From: B30-G6 sp963701385
Lineage (GTDB): Bacteria; Desulfobacterota; Desulfobacteria; Desulfobacterales; B30-G6
DNA: 64,000 bases
Direction of reading: 5' to 3'
NCBI GenBank assembly: GCA_963701385.1
Contig: CAVOZW010000010.1
Location: forward strand, 1 to 64,000
Positions 17,621 to 26,492 of the stretch are shown here, piece by piece. The position numbers were made by a program, and so were the translations under genes. Positions within the stretch are counted from its first letter, which is position 1. Each line of letters begins with the position of its first letter. The notes beneath the pieces were generated by a model. That model saw only the letters and a list, made by a program, of their open reading frames with translations, ran no database searches and was not told where the DNA came from.

Positions 17621-17790
17621 TTTTGGCAGTTAAAAAAACAGGCTGCCAAACGTTTTAAAACGTATTAATTTGTATCACTCCATTTGTTTTATTTTGTTTC
17701 AATTAGTTTTACATCGTCTTCCCCATTCTTCTAAAACAATCAAAACAAACTGTAATTGTTCTATAATTTGTTATTGGCACACCTCTTGCT
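17621..17790 (+). promoter_or_regulatory. Sigma-54 promoter of operon 1 with upstream palindrome
   Basis: TGGCAC at 17775-17780, five bases, then TTGCT at 17786-17790 matches the -24/-12 consensus exactly. A perfect 14-bp palindrome ACGTTTTAAAACGT (17650-17663) is centred 119 bp upstream of the GG, a normal place for an activator site. Just before it lies an 8-bp inverted repeat TTTGGCAG/CTGCCAAA (17622-17629 and 17643-17650) that may end the preceding transcript. Remaining sequence of this 312-base gap is A/T-rich. Confidence 0.85.
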
Positions 17791-17868
17791 GATTCACAAT
17801 ACATTCTTCCACTAGACGTTTTATATATTAATAAGCGCCATTGCCGGTTTAGAGAGGCGAAAAGAGCG

Positions 17869-18246
17869 ATGGGCATCCACATTCTGATCATTGAAGCCGA
17901 AAACCGTTTTCGAAAGAATCTATATCAGTGTCTGCAGGCAGAGGGATTTACTGTTGATAAAATCACCCAGCAGGACGACGTCAAGACGATCATTGCCAAA
18001 GAGAAAATCGATTTGGTTCTGCTGGGGGTGGATGGATTAGGCAGGGAAGGGCTGGCACTGATCCCATCGATCAAGGCCATCAGCCCTATGACCAAAATTA
18101 TCATCATAAACGACCCCAACCGCATGGACCTGTCCATTGAAGCAATGGATCTGGGTGCCTTTGATGATTTTCTGATTCCCCTGGATATCGATTCGCTATC
18201 CAAACGCATCCGGGAAGCGACCCTGCGGAAAGATCGAGATGGATAG
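17869..18246 (+). CDS. Degenerate stand-alone receiver (pseudo-receiver)
   Basis: This 125-residue protein has the length and secondary-structure pattern of a CheY-like receiver, but the active site is gone. The acidic pair is EAE (residues 9-11), the phospho-acceptor aspartate is glycine (LLGVDGLG, residue 53), the conserved T/S is asparagine (IIIIND) and the lysine before proline is isoleucine (FLIPLD). It cannot be phosphorylated in the usual way and may act as a constitutive binding module. It is the first gene after the sigma-54 promoter, followed by a CBS protein; elsewhere in the cluster a receiver is fused to the same CBS type. Confidence 0.85.
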   Translation: MGIHILIIEAENRFRKNLYQCLQAEGFTVDKITQQDDVKTIIAKEKIDLVLLGVDGLGREGLALIPSIKAISPMTKIIIINDPNRMDLSIEAMDLGAFDDFLIPLDIDSLSKRIREATLRKDRDG

Positions 18247-18354
18247 ATGGACAGGGGCAAACACGAATGCAGAACGGACCTGAACCGGTTTGAAAATGAA
18301 AAATCGGATTTGGTTTTCAACATTAACAACATTTGATTTGTTGGGAGACCTGAC

Positions 18355-18909
18355 ATGAAAACAGTCAATGTAAAAGAGTTGATGGTGCCGCTCAAAGATT
18401 ATGCAACGGTTTCCCATGAGGCGACGTTGCGAGAGGCCGTCCTTGCTTTGGAAAAGGCCCAAATGGCTCTTGAACCGATGCAGCATCGGCATCGTGCCAT
18501 ATTGGTGCTCGATAAGAGCGGGAATGTTTTGGGTAAAATAACCATGAAAGACATCCTGGTCGCACTCGAGCCCAATTACGGCAAATTGCAAGGAATGGAA
18601 GTGCTGTCTCGCTCAGGGTACAGCGCGGATTTAATCAAGTCCATGCTCGAAAAGAACGCGCTTTGGCTTGAGCCTTTGCAGTTCGTTTGCGAACGGGCAA
18701 CCCAGCTAAAAGTGAGAGATTTTGTCAAACCGCCTGCGGATAGTGAGCACGTGGATGAAAACGCTACATTAGATGAGGCCTTGCATCAGCTGATTGTTTA
18801 TCCTTATGAGTCACTGCTTGTTACCAAAGGCAAAAAAGTCGTGGGAATATTGAGACTGTCAGACGTGTTCGCAACAATTTGCGACAGGATCAAAACCTGC
18901 AAAACCTGA
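18355..18909 (+). CDS. CBS-pair protein of the cluster-specific type
   Basis: This 184-residue protein starts with VKELMVPLKDYATVS and contains two CBS motifs (about residues 8-80 and 118-180). The first ends AILVLDKSGNVLGKITMKDI, the second SLLVTKGKKVVGILRLSDVF. CBS pairs bind adenine nucleotides and sense energy state. The same module, down to the (L/V)MVP motif and the spacing between halves, forms the C-terminus of the receiver proteins at 20717 and 42387. Here it is separate from the receiver next door (17869). A Shine-Dalgarno (GGGAG) precedes the ATG. Confidence 0.88.
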   Translation: MKTVNVKELMVPLKDYATVSHEATLREAVLALEKAQMALEPMQHRHRAILVLDKSGNVLGKITMKDILVALEPNYGKLQGMEVLSRSGYSADLIKSMLEKNALWLEPLQFVCERATQLKVRDFVKPPADSEHVDENATLDEALHQLIVYPYESLLVTKGKKVVGILRLSDVFATICDRIKTCKT

Positions 18910-19023
18910 ACCGCAACAGCGAGCGCATTGCCCGTGGGTTTTGCCGTTCGGCAGTGCTTTACTCGCGGGGCTTGCGAGCGAATCTCGATTAAACAGAATT
19001 TCTTGCATCGCGCAAGGTTCTTC
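18908..19023 (+). repeat. REP-like dispersed repeat, copy c
   Basis: It starts GAACCGCAACAGCGAGCGCA at 18908 and contains the inverted TTTGCCGTTCGGCAGTG hairpin and a GGGGCTTGCGAG segment, ending near GTTCTTCAAT. It overlaps the stop of the CBS gene and lies inside operon 1, where it could stabilise or attenuate mRNA. Confidence 0.7.
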
Positions 19024-19069
19024 AATGAAACGTAAACGTCAATGAGATGGCATATAGAGGAGTTTTTTT

Positions 19070-20668
19070 ATGGATACGCATGGCGAAAAGACCGGAATAT
19101 TTGCCAAAAAAGGGCTGTGGATCGGTATCGGGCTTGGGGTTTTTATTTTAGTTGCCTTTGTTGTGCCAACACCTCTTTCTCTTATCGAAGTGATGCAAGA
19201 ATACGGTTATGTCGAAAAGATGATAGACTGGGAGATCGCCGACAACGTCGAGGAGGCTGCCCAAAAAACGATGATCGTACTGGGGATTGTACCCATGGCG
19301 GTCATCTTTTTTGCCGTGGAGGCCCTTCCGATTGGTGCAACGGGTATTTTGATGCCTATTCTGGCCTATTTTTTCGGACTTCTCCCTTTCAACATGATCG
19401 GGAAAACCTTTGCCGGTGATGCACCCCTGTTCATGCTGGGTGTTTTTGCCTTGGGTGGGACGGTGGTAGAGGTTGGTTTCCATAAACGGCTGGCTGTCTG
19501 GTTGTTGGGGTGGACCAAGGGGTTCTGGGTACCCATGATTGTGCTGTGTTTCAGTATGTCGATCGTGGGTTCATTTATGTCGGCTCCTGCCATGTGTTCC
19601 TTTATGGTGCCGGTGATGATGGCCGTCTATTATGGATCGGTGAAAGCCACCAGCCCGGACGGAAAGGTGATTCACGACCCGGCGTTGGCCAAATACCTGC
19701 TTTTTTCTCTGTGCTTCGCCTTGAATATGGGAGGGCCAGGAACACCGTCGGCCGGGGGACGTAACGTGATCATGATGGGTTTTTTCACTGATTATGGTAT
19801 CCCCATCACCTATTCCGGGTGGATGAAATACGGCTGGGGCCTGGTGCCGCTTGGCAGTGCCATGTTGCTGGTTTATATGGCGACGTTCTTCAGCAAGAAG
19901 ATAAAGACCCGGGATCTTACCCCTGGTCTGCAGTATATCAAGGATGAGACCCGTAAGATGGGTAAAATGAGTTATGCCGAGTGGGTTACGGCTGTAACAC
20001 TTTTCTGCATCGTCGCCTTGTGGATATTTGGCGGAGAAGCAACGGGATTGGGCGGACCGGCGCTTCTGGCCCTGGTTGTTCCGGTTCTATTCAAGAGTGT
20101 AAAATTTGAAAACATATTGGAGCGCATATCCTTTAACGCATGGTTTATGTATTGTGGCGCCCTGACGCTGGGAGCTCTCCTTAAGGAAAGCGGCGGAGCC
20201 CTGTGGCTTGCCAAAACCTTTTTGAACGGACTTTCACAGGTTGGTATGGACAAAGGTTACGGGTTGTGGGTCGGTATGTCCGGCTTCTCAGGGCTTGTTA
20301 CCAACTTTATGTCTGATGCCGCTACGGTGGCCCTTATCGGACCCATTGTGGTTCCCATGGGGATTATGACCCAGGTAGCCGGCGAACCCTGGGCCATCGG
20401 CATGGCCGTGGCATTGGCATCTTCCTTTGCCCATTTTCTGATCGTAGGTTCTCCCGCCAATGCGCTGACATTTGCTCTGGGTGTTTATCCGGATACAAAC
20501 AAGCGGGTTCTTGAGGCAATTGATTTCGTAAAATATGGTTTTGGATTTTTTATACTGTCCATGCTGTTGCTGTGGATCATCGGGTTTCTTGTGATCTATC
20601 CCATCGTTGGCTTTCCGGAAGGGATTCTCGAGCAAGCGACACAGGTGCTTCAAAGTACTACTAAATAG
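19070..20668 (+). CDS. SLC13/DASS-type anion permease (operon 1)
   Basis: This 532-residue protein has about 12 membrane helices in two inverted halves. Glycine-rich GGPGTPSAGGRNVIMM lies in the first half and GLVTNFMSDAATVALIGPIV in the second. The family moves di- and tricarboxylates, sulfate or sulfonates, usually with Na+. The SNT motifs that bind substrate and Na+ in known members are replaced here (SAPAM in the first hairpin, SDAAT in the second), so substrate cannot be inferred. It is one of three paralogues, one per operon. In sulfate reducers DASS proteins are among the candidate sulfate importers. Confidence 0.85.
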   Translation: MDTHGEKTGIFAKKGLWIGIGLGVFILVAFVVPTPLSLIEVMQEYGYVEKMIDWEIADNVEEAAQKTMIVLGIVPMAVIFFAVEALPIGATGILMPILAYFFGLLPFNMIGKTFAGDAPLFMLGVFALGGTVVEVGFHKRLAVWLLGWTKGFWVPMIVLCFSMSIVGSFMSAPAMCSFMVPVMMAVYYGSVKATSPDGKVIHDPALAKYLLFSLCFALNMGGPGTPSAGGRNVIMMGFFTDYGIPITYSGWMKYGWGLVPLGSAMLLVYMATFFSKKIKTRDLTPGLQYIKDETRKMGKMSYAEWVTAVTLFCIVALWIFGGEATGLGGPALLALVVPVLFKSVKFENILERISFNAWFMYCGALTLGALLKESGGALWLAKTFLNGLSQVGMDKGYGLWVGMSGFSGLVTNFMSDAATVALIGPIVVPMGIMTQVAGEPWAIGMAVALASSFAHFLIVGSPANALTFALGVYPDTNKRVLEAIDFVKYGFGFFILSMLLLWIIGFLVIYPIVGFPEGILEQATQVLQSTTK

Positions 20669-20716
20669 ACTTAAATAGTAAGTTTTTTTCATAATCCGAA
20701 AGATGGAGGGTTACGT

Positions 20717-21727
20717 ATGACAGCGCCATTCATTATGTTGGTAGATGATGAAGTTTCTTTTGTGGAAACCATGGCCAAGCGGCTGGCTAAACGAGATATT
20801 AAGGCAATTAAAACCTTTAGTGCCGAAGAAGGCCTGGAAAAACTGAAGACAAATCCAAACTTGGATGTCATTGTCCTGGATGTCAAGATGCCGGGCATGG
20901 ACGGGATAGAGGCGCTGAAGGAAATTAAAGAAATATCCCCTTTGACAGAGGTCATTATGCTGACCGGGCATGGCACAATAGAATCGGCCATTGATGGTAT
21001 GAAATTGGGCGCTTATGATTTTCTAAAGAAACCGTGTGATATTGAAGAGCTTGTCAGTAAAGTGGCAGCAGCGACCAAGAAGAAACGGGCGCATGAGGAG
21101 AAGATAGATGCCTGGAAAAGCTTTATGAAGACCTCCAGCTTACAAGAATTAATGGTTCCGCTTTCAGAATATGCGACGGTTTCCGAAGACGCCAACATAC
21201 TTGAAGCGATCAAAGCTTTGGAAGATGCCCAGAAGGCATTTGACCCAAACCGCTACCGTCACAGAGCCGTAATCGTGCTTGATAAGGAAAAGCGTGTGGT
21301 AGGCAAGCTGAGTCAGCACGATATCATTATGGCCTTGGAACCCAAATATAAGGAAGCCAAGGAGCGAAAAAAGGGTGCCCTTGACCATTTAGGATTCGGC
21401 AGCAAATTCATAGAGTCCGTAACGATGCAATTCGACACGTGGGATAAACCTTTGCAGAATCTGTACAAAAAAGCGCTCGATCAAAAGGTTAAATCGTTTA
21501 TGTATAAACCCACCGCGGGTGAATACATCAAAATATCGGCAACCATGAATCAAACCATTCATCAACTAATTGTCGGCAAACATCATAGCCTATTGGTAAC
21601 CAATGGCTCTGATATCGCGGGCGTCGTGCGCCTGACAGATGTTTTCGATTTTATCTGCCTTCGTCTGAAGACCATGCAGCTTGCTGCAAGGCGAGAAGGC
21701 AAAGTGGATCCAGACAAAACCAGGTGA
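20717..21727 (+). CDS. Receiver-CBS fusion response regulator
   Basis: Residues 1-125 form a full receiver: DDE at 10-12, phospho-acceptor D55 in VLDVKMPGMDG, the T of LTGH and the K of FLKKP. A helical linker leads to two CBS motifs from about residue 140 (LQELMVPLSEYATVS) to 330, closely similar to the CBS protein at 18355. There is no DNA-binding domain. The architecture joins phosphorelay input to nucleotide sensing. It lies between the SLC13 and CLC genes, so a natural target is control of one of these transporters; that is inference. Confidence 0.88.
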   Translation: MTAPFIMLVDDEVSFVETMAKRLAKRDIKAIKTFSAEEGLEKLKTNPNLDVIVLDVKMPGMDGIEALKEIKEISPLTEVIMLTGHGTIESAIDGMKLGAYDFLKKPCDIEELVSKVAAATKKKRAHEEKIDAWKSFMKTSSLQELMVPLSEYATVSEDANILEAIKALEDAQKAFDPNRYRHRAVIVLDKEKRVVGKLSQHDIIMALEPKYKEAKERKKGALDHLGFGSKFIESVTMQFDTWDKPLQNLYKKALDQKVKSFMYKPTAGEYIKISATMNQTIHQLIVGKHHSLLVTNGSDIAGVVRLTDVFDFICLRLKTMQLAARREGKVDPDKTR

Positions 21728-21799
21728 ACCGAAATAGCGAGCGCATTCCGCGTAGGTTCTGCCGTTCGGCAGTGCTTCGCAGGCTGCGGGGTTCTTCAA
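21725..21799 (+). repeat. REP-like dispersed repeat, copy d
   Basis: It begins GAACCGAAATAGCGAGCGCA and continues with TCTGCCGTTCGGCAGTGC (hairpin) and GGCTGCGGGGTTCTTCAAT. It overlaps the stop of the upstream gene and sits in the 131-bp gap before the CLC gene, inside operon 1. Confidence 0.7.
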
Positions 21800-21858
21800 T
21801 ATCGTTTTTCTCTGATAACTTTTCAGACCCATTGGGCTCGTAAGGTAAAACGAAAAAT

Positions 21859-23622
21859 ATGGACGATAAAAACTCTTCAAAAAACCTGGCTTCGCATTCA
21901 ACACTCCGATCTTTGCTCTCAGATGAACATACGATTATGGTGGTATTGGGTATTGTGGTGGGGGTGGCGGGTGGTTATGGAGCGGTCGGATTTCGCTACC
22001 TTATAAATTTTATCCAGTCTATTGCGTATGGATCATCGGCTGAATTGCTGGATGTGATTCAATCGATCCCATGGTATATGAGGATTGCCATTCCTGCTCT
22101 CGGCGGGCTGATCGTTGGACCCGTAGTCTATTTTTTCGCCAGAGAAGCCAAGGGGCACGGCGTTCCGGAAGTCATGTATGCGGTTGCCCTGAAACAAGGA
22201 ATCATAAGAAAGCGCATCGTTTTTATCAAGGCCCTGGTATCTGCCGTATGTATTGGAACCGGCGGTTCGGTTGGAAGAGAAGGCCCCATCGTTCAAATAG
22301 GCTCTGCAGTCGGATCGTCTCTCGGGCAACTATTTAACGTATCCGGCAATCGAATAAGAACCATGGTCGGTTGCGGGGCTGCCGCCGGTATAGCGGCCAC
22401 GTTCAACGCCCCTATTGCCGGTTCCATTTTTGCCCTTGAAATCATTCTCGGTGAATTTGAAATCGCCAGTTTCAGTCCCATCATTATCTCGGCTGTTTCG
22501 GCCACGGCGATTTCTCGTCATTATCTTGGGAATGTGCCGGCATTTATTCTTCCGCAATACGTCTTACACAGCCCCATGGAATTTCCATTGTATGCTATTC
22601 TGGGCATTATTTGTGCTCTGGTTGCGGTAGGGTTTACGCTATTTCTCTATCGTGCCGAAGATGCCTGGGACAGCATCAAGTTTCCAGAATATCTCAAAGC
22701 TGTTTTAGGGGGATTGATCATGGGAAGCATGGGACTTGTTTTCCCACAGGTATTAGGTGTCGGCTACGGCGCCATTGACCTGGCTCTCATGGTGAAGCTG
22801 TCCTGGTGGTTCATGGCGCTGCTGGTTCTATTTAAAATTCTGGCTACCTCCGTTACCATCGGGTCAGGTGGTTCCGGCGGCATTTTCGCTCCTTCACTTT
22901 TCATGGGCGCTATGGCAGGGGGCGCTTTTGGATCTGTCGTTCACAGTCTCTTTCCATCAGTGGCGGTGTCGGCTGGGGCCTACGCTGTCGTCGGTATGGG
23001 GGCGGTTGTGGCCGCCACCACGCATGGCCCGTTACAGGCCATATTGATCATATTTGAGATGACCGGGGACTATAAAATAATCCTTCCACTGATGATTACA
23101 TGTATTATCAGCACGCTGGTTGCAAGACGACTGTGCGGTGAATCTATCTATACCTTTAAATTGATCAGAAGAGGGATAAACATCAGGGGCGGCAAGGAGG
23201 TCAATATATTAAGTTCAATGTCTGTAAAAAATGTGATGTATCACACAGTAGAAATCATACCAGAGACGTGTAATCTGAAAGAATTTGCAAAGAAACTACC
23301 CCAAAGCAGATCGAACAATTTCGTGGTTGTGAATGATAAGGAACAAATTACAGGTATACTCACATTTCTTGACTATTATGACAATTTATTCAACGGAAAG
23401 TTGGATGATCGGATGATGGTAAAAGATATCATGACACCGGAGGTGGTTACCGTTTCCATAGAAGACAATCTCGGCACGGCCATGGAAAAAATCACCGCGG
23501 GGGATTTCTCTATCCTTCCTGTCGTCTCAGCGGATGATCCCTTAAAACTGTTAGGTATCCTGACGCGCAGGGATATTCTGGAAGCGTACGATCAGGCTGT
23601 GATAAAGAAAGCGATTAACTAA
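21859..23622 (+). CDS. CLC-family chloride channel/transporter with CBS domains
   Basis: The 587-residue protein has an N-terminal CLC membrane domain (about 25-430) and a C-terminal CBS pair (about 450-585). Pore motifs are visible: GSVGREGP with the gating glutamate at residue 141, and GSGGSGGIFAPS. In the helix after FNAPIAGSIF the sequence is ALEIILGEF. By my alignment the proton glutamate of E. coli ClcA is isoleucine (195), while the preceding glutamate (194) is kept. That suggests channel-like or non-proton-coupled anion flow. It is embedded in operon 1 between receivers. The CBS pair could couple gating to ATP/AMP. Confidence 0.9.
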   Translation: MDDKNSSKNLASHSTLRSLLSDEHTIMVVLGIVVGVAGGYGAVGFRYLINFIQSIAYGSSAELLDVIQSIPWYMRIAIPALGGLIVGPVVYFFAREAKGHGVPEVMYAVALKQGIIRKRIVFIKALVSAVCIGTGGSVGREGPIVQIGSAVGSSLGQLFNVSGNRIRTMVGCGAAAGIAATFNAPIAGSIFALEIILGEFEIASFSPIIISAVSATAISRHYLGNVPAFILPQYVLHSPMEFPLYAILGIICALVAVGFTLFLYRAEDAWDSIKFPEYLKAVLGGLIMGSMGLVFPQVLGVGYGAIDLALMVKLSWWFMALLVLFKILATSVTIGSGGSGGIFAPSLFMGAMAGGAFGSVVHSLFPSVAVSAGAYAVVGMGAVVAATTHGPLQAILIIFEMTGDYKIILPLMITCIISTLVARRLCGESIYTFKLIRRGINIRGGKEVNILSSMSVKNVMYHTVEIIPETCNLKEFAKKLPQSRSNNFVVVNDKEQITGILTFLDYYDNLFNGKLDDRMMVKDIMTPEVVTVSIEDNLGTAMEKITAGDFSILPVVSADDPLKLLGILTRRDILEAYDQAVIKKAIN

Positions 23623-23697
23623 ATGTTGGCATTATAGTTGCTATCACAAATAATTGAGCGTAAATTTATAGGAGAGCTGCAGTAAGGAGGAGTAACC

Positions 23698-24143
23698 ATG
23701 GCGGCGCCATTCATTATGCTGGTTGATGATGAAGTTCCTTTTGTGGAAACCATGACCAAGCGGCTGGAGAAAAGAAACATTAAAACAATTATGGCCTTCA
23801 GCGCGGAACAAGGCTTGGAAAAACTGAAAACGAATCAGGCCCTCGATGTTATTGTCCTAGATATCAAGATGCCGGGTATGGACGGAATCGAGGCGTTGAA
23901 GGAAATAAAATCAGTATCACCTATGATAGAGGTCATTATGCTGACCGGGCATGCCACAGTGCAATTGGCAATCGATGCCATGAAACTGGGAGCCTATGAT
24001 TTTCTAATGAAACCATTTGATTTTGAAGAGCTTATCATCAAAATAGATGAAGCCGCCAAAAAAAAGGAGCGCATGAAGAAAAGATAAAAGAAGCCTTGAA
24101 ACAAGAAACCTTGGCAAAGTATGGGCCATTCTATTACACGTAA
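23698..24143 (+). CDS. Stand-alone receiver, C-terminus shifted at an A8 tract
   Basis: The receiver is complete: DDE at 10-12, D55 in VLDIKMPGMDG, T of LTGH, K of MKPFD. After the A8 run at 24058-24065 the frame as written ends at 24087 (KKKERMKKR). In the next frame the sequence continues GAHEEKIKEALKQETLAKYG to a stop at 24141-24143. That matches the tails of its paralogues (AHEEKI, AHDEKIAAA, EILAKRGY). So either one A was gained or lost, or the tract slips. The receiver domain itself is unaffected. It is a close paralogue of the neighbours at 20717, 24203 and 27748. A Shine-Dalgarno AAGGAGGAG is present. Confidence 0.85.
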
Positions 24144-24202
24144 GATTTGTTTTTCAACGTATCCGTACAAGCACTGGAGCATTAAGGAAAGGAGAAATGG
24201 CT

Positions 24203-24637
24203 ATGACAGCACCATTCATTATGCTGGTTGATGATGAAGTTCCTTTTGTGGAAACCATGGTCAAGCGTCTGGCTGCACGGAATATGGATATCATTACGGC
24301 CTTCAGCGCAGAAGAAGGTCTCGAAAAACTAAAAACGAATCAAAACCTCGATGTTATTGTCCTGGATGTCAAGATGCCGGGAATGGATGGAATAGCGGCG
24401 CTGAAGGAAATAAAAAAAATGTCTCCCTTAATAGAGGTCATTATGCTGACCGGACATGCTACGATGGAATCGGCAATCGATGGAATGAAACTGGGTGCTT
24501 ATGATTTCCTAACGAAACCGTGTGATATTGAAGAGATTGTCAGCAAGGTAGAGGAGGCCACCAAGAATAAAAGGGCGCATGATGAAAAGATAGCGGCTGC
24601 TAGGAGCAAAAAAATCATGCAAAAATTTGAACCATAG
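24203..24637 (+). CDS. Stand-alone receiver
   Basis: The ATG at 24203 (MTAPFIMLVDDE) aligns with the paralogues and follows AAAGGAG; another ATG lies two codons earlier. The 144-residue protein has DDE, D55 in VLDVKMPGMDG, the T of LTGH and K of TKPCD, so it should be phosphorylatable. A 25-residue charged tail (AHDEKIAAA) follows the receiver, as in related members. With no output domain, it probably acts by phosphotransfer or protein contact. It immediately precedes the Cache kinase at 24747. Confidence 0.9.
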   Translation: MTAPFIMLVDDEVPFVETMVKRLAARNMDIITAFSAEEGLEKLKTNQNLDVIVLDVKMPGMDGIAALKEIKKMSPLIEVIMLTGHATMESAIDGMKLGAYDFLTKPCDIEEIVSKVEEATKNKRAHDEKIAAARSKKIMQKFEP

Positions 24638-24746
24638 TTTTTCTAATACCGTGGTGCCACATGCGTAAGCGCGTGGAGATTCACTCATGATCAAGATAAA
24701 AATCGCTAACTTAAGGTATACGTTTCAGGGTTTCTGAAGGGTCGTT

Positions 24747-26492
24747 ATGGTTCAAGATAGAAAATTTAAAACACAGAAGAGTAAAAAGTTTGCCAGAAAC
24801 ATGGTGTTCTTTGTTATCATTTTATCATCTGTACCCATGCTCCTAGTTAGCGGTATGGTTCTGTATCAATTCAGCATCTCCTACAATGAGAAGCTATATG
24901 CCCACCTGCAGGAACTGGTTCATCGGCACGCTCAAGATATCGATAGCTTCCTGAATGAAAGATTAAACAACCTTCAATTTCTAATGGACTCCTGCGAGAA
25001 TGAAAATCTTCTTGATGAATCTGTTCTGCAAAAGAAGTTGTTTCAACTTCAACAAAAATATGGTGGTGTATTCGAAGACCTGGGGGTCATCAATGAAACC
25101 GGTGTACAGGAAGCCTATGCCGGGCAATTCAAACTGGAAAAAGCAGAGTATTCCGAGGCGAAATGGTTCAATGAGGCACTCAAACAGCCGTATTATATCA
25201 GCGATGTTTTTCTCGGTCTTCGTTCCATACCTCATTTCATCGTGTCCGTGAAGCGTATCCATCAAGGCAAACTTTATCTACTGAGGTCCACCATCAGTTT
25301 TGAAGCATTCAACTCCTATGCGGAAAATCTTCGTATCGGCAAAACCGGGTTTGTCTTTATTCTGAACAGGGAAGGAGATTTTCAGACCAAACCGCATTAT
25401 GATATGCTGCCAAGCAATAAATCTTATATGGATTTTATTAGTGCGGGCAAAAAAGAAAAGAGCGGGATATACATCGGTGAGCTTAAGGACAACGCCGACC
25501 GGGAGTATACCATATACCTGGCGGCCCTTCTTAAAAACGAGGATTGGATGTTGGTGTACCAGCAGGAAAAGAGGGAAGCTTTTTCAGACTTGATACGCAC
25601 TCAAATTATTGCGGCTGTGATTCTTTTTATCGGGGCCTTGTTCATTGTAATTATGAATTCGATACTATTACACAAAGTGATCAGCCACCTCACAGAAATG
25701 GACCGGGAAAAGGAGATGATGAATCGGCAGATAATCGAAACCGGAAAATTGGCATCCGTGGGCCGATTAGCGGCCGGAACCGCACATGAAATAAACAACC
25801 CGGTGGCCATTATGGTTCAAGAGGCGGGATGGATAGAGGATTTGCTGAAGGAAGAGGAATTTCAAAAGGGAAAAAATCTGCAAGAAATCAAGCGTGCTCT
25901 GAAACAAATAAACAACCAGGGAAAACGCTGTAAAGAAATCACCCACAAGTTATTGAGTTTTGCCAGAAAAACTGACACGCAAATGCAGAGCGTACGGATA
26001 AATGAAATGATTGAAGAGGTCGTCGCGATTTCCGACAAGGCATCTTACACCGGAATTTCAATCAGCACACATCTGGATGATACCACACCGCCTGTTTACG
26101 GTTCCCAGACCGAGATTCAACAGGTTCTTCTCAATCTTATCAATAACGCGCTTTATGCCTTGAAAAAATCGGGTGGCAAAATCGATATCACCACCCGTTT
26201 GAAAGACCGTCATGTGTTGATCGTTGTTGAAGATGACGGTCCAGGCATCCCCAAAGCCAACCTCGATCGAATATTCGACCCATTTTTCACCACCAAGCCG
26301 GTGGGAGAAGGAAATGGACTGGGATTGTCCATCTGTTTCGGAATAATAAAAAAAATGGGCGGTGAAATTAATGTTCGCAGCACCGTCGATGTGGGGACCC
26401 GGTTTGATATCCGCATTCCCCTGAAAAATCCGCAAACATCAAAAGCTGAAGATGTGCCATTGGAGACATCGATAAATTCTGGAGAAGGATGA
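24747..26492 (+). CDS. Cache-domain sensor histidine kinase (operon 1)
   Basis: The 581-residue protein has a membrane helix at about 18-42 and an extracytoplasmic double-Cache sensor at about 45-285 (ligand-side motifs such as WFNEALKQPYYISDVFLG). A second helix follows at about 287-310. The HisKA domain has phospho-acceptor H347 in GTAHEINNP, and HATPase follows with DDGPGIPKANL and GNGLGLSICF. Cache domains bind small molecules such as carboxylates or amino acids outside the membrane. The same architecture recurs at 28191 and 37555. Its stop overlaps the next receiver start (ATGA), so that receiver is its likely partner. Confidence 0.93.
   Translation: MVQDRKFKTQKSKKFARNMVFFVIILSSVPMLLVSGMVLYQFSISYNEKLYAHLQELVHRHAQDIDSFLNERLNNLQFLMDSCENENLLDESVLQKKLFQLQQKYGGVFEDLGVINETGVQEAYAGQFKLEKAEYSEAKWFNEALKQPYYISDVFLGLRSIPHFIVSVKRIHQGKLYLLRSTISFEAFNSYAENLRIGKTGFVFILNREGDFQTKPHYDMLPSNKSYMDFISAGKKEKSGIYIGELKDNADREYTIYLAALLKNEDWMLVYQQEKREAFSDLIRTQIIAAVILFIGALFIVIMNSILLHKVISHLTEMDREKEMMNRQIIETGKLASVGRLAAGTAHEINNPVAIMVQEAGWIEDLLKEEEFQKGKNLQEIKRALKQINNQGKRCKEITHKLLSFARKTDTQMQSVRINEMIEEVVAISDKASYTGISISTHLDDTTPPVYGSQTEIQQVLLNLINNALYALKKSGGKIDITTRLKDRHVLIVVEDDGPGIPKANLDRIFDPFFTTKPVGEGNGLGLSICFGIIKKMGGEINVRSTVDVGTRFDIRIPLKNPQTSKAEDVPLETSINSGEG

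Noticed and set aside
17622..17650. 8-bp inverted repeat TTTGGCAG/CTGCCAAA as a rho-independent terminator
   Set aside because: No clear T-run follows the stem, so I list it only as part of the promoter region.
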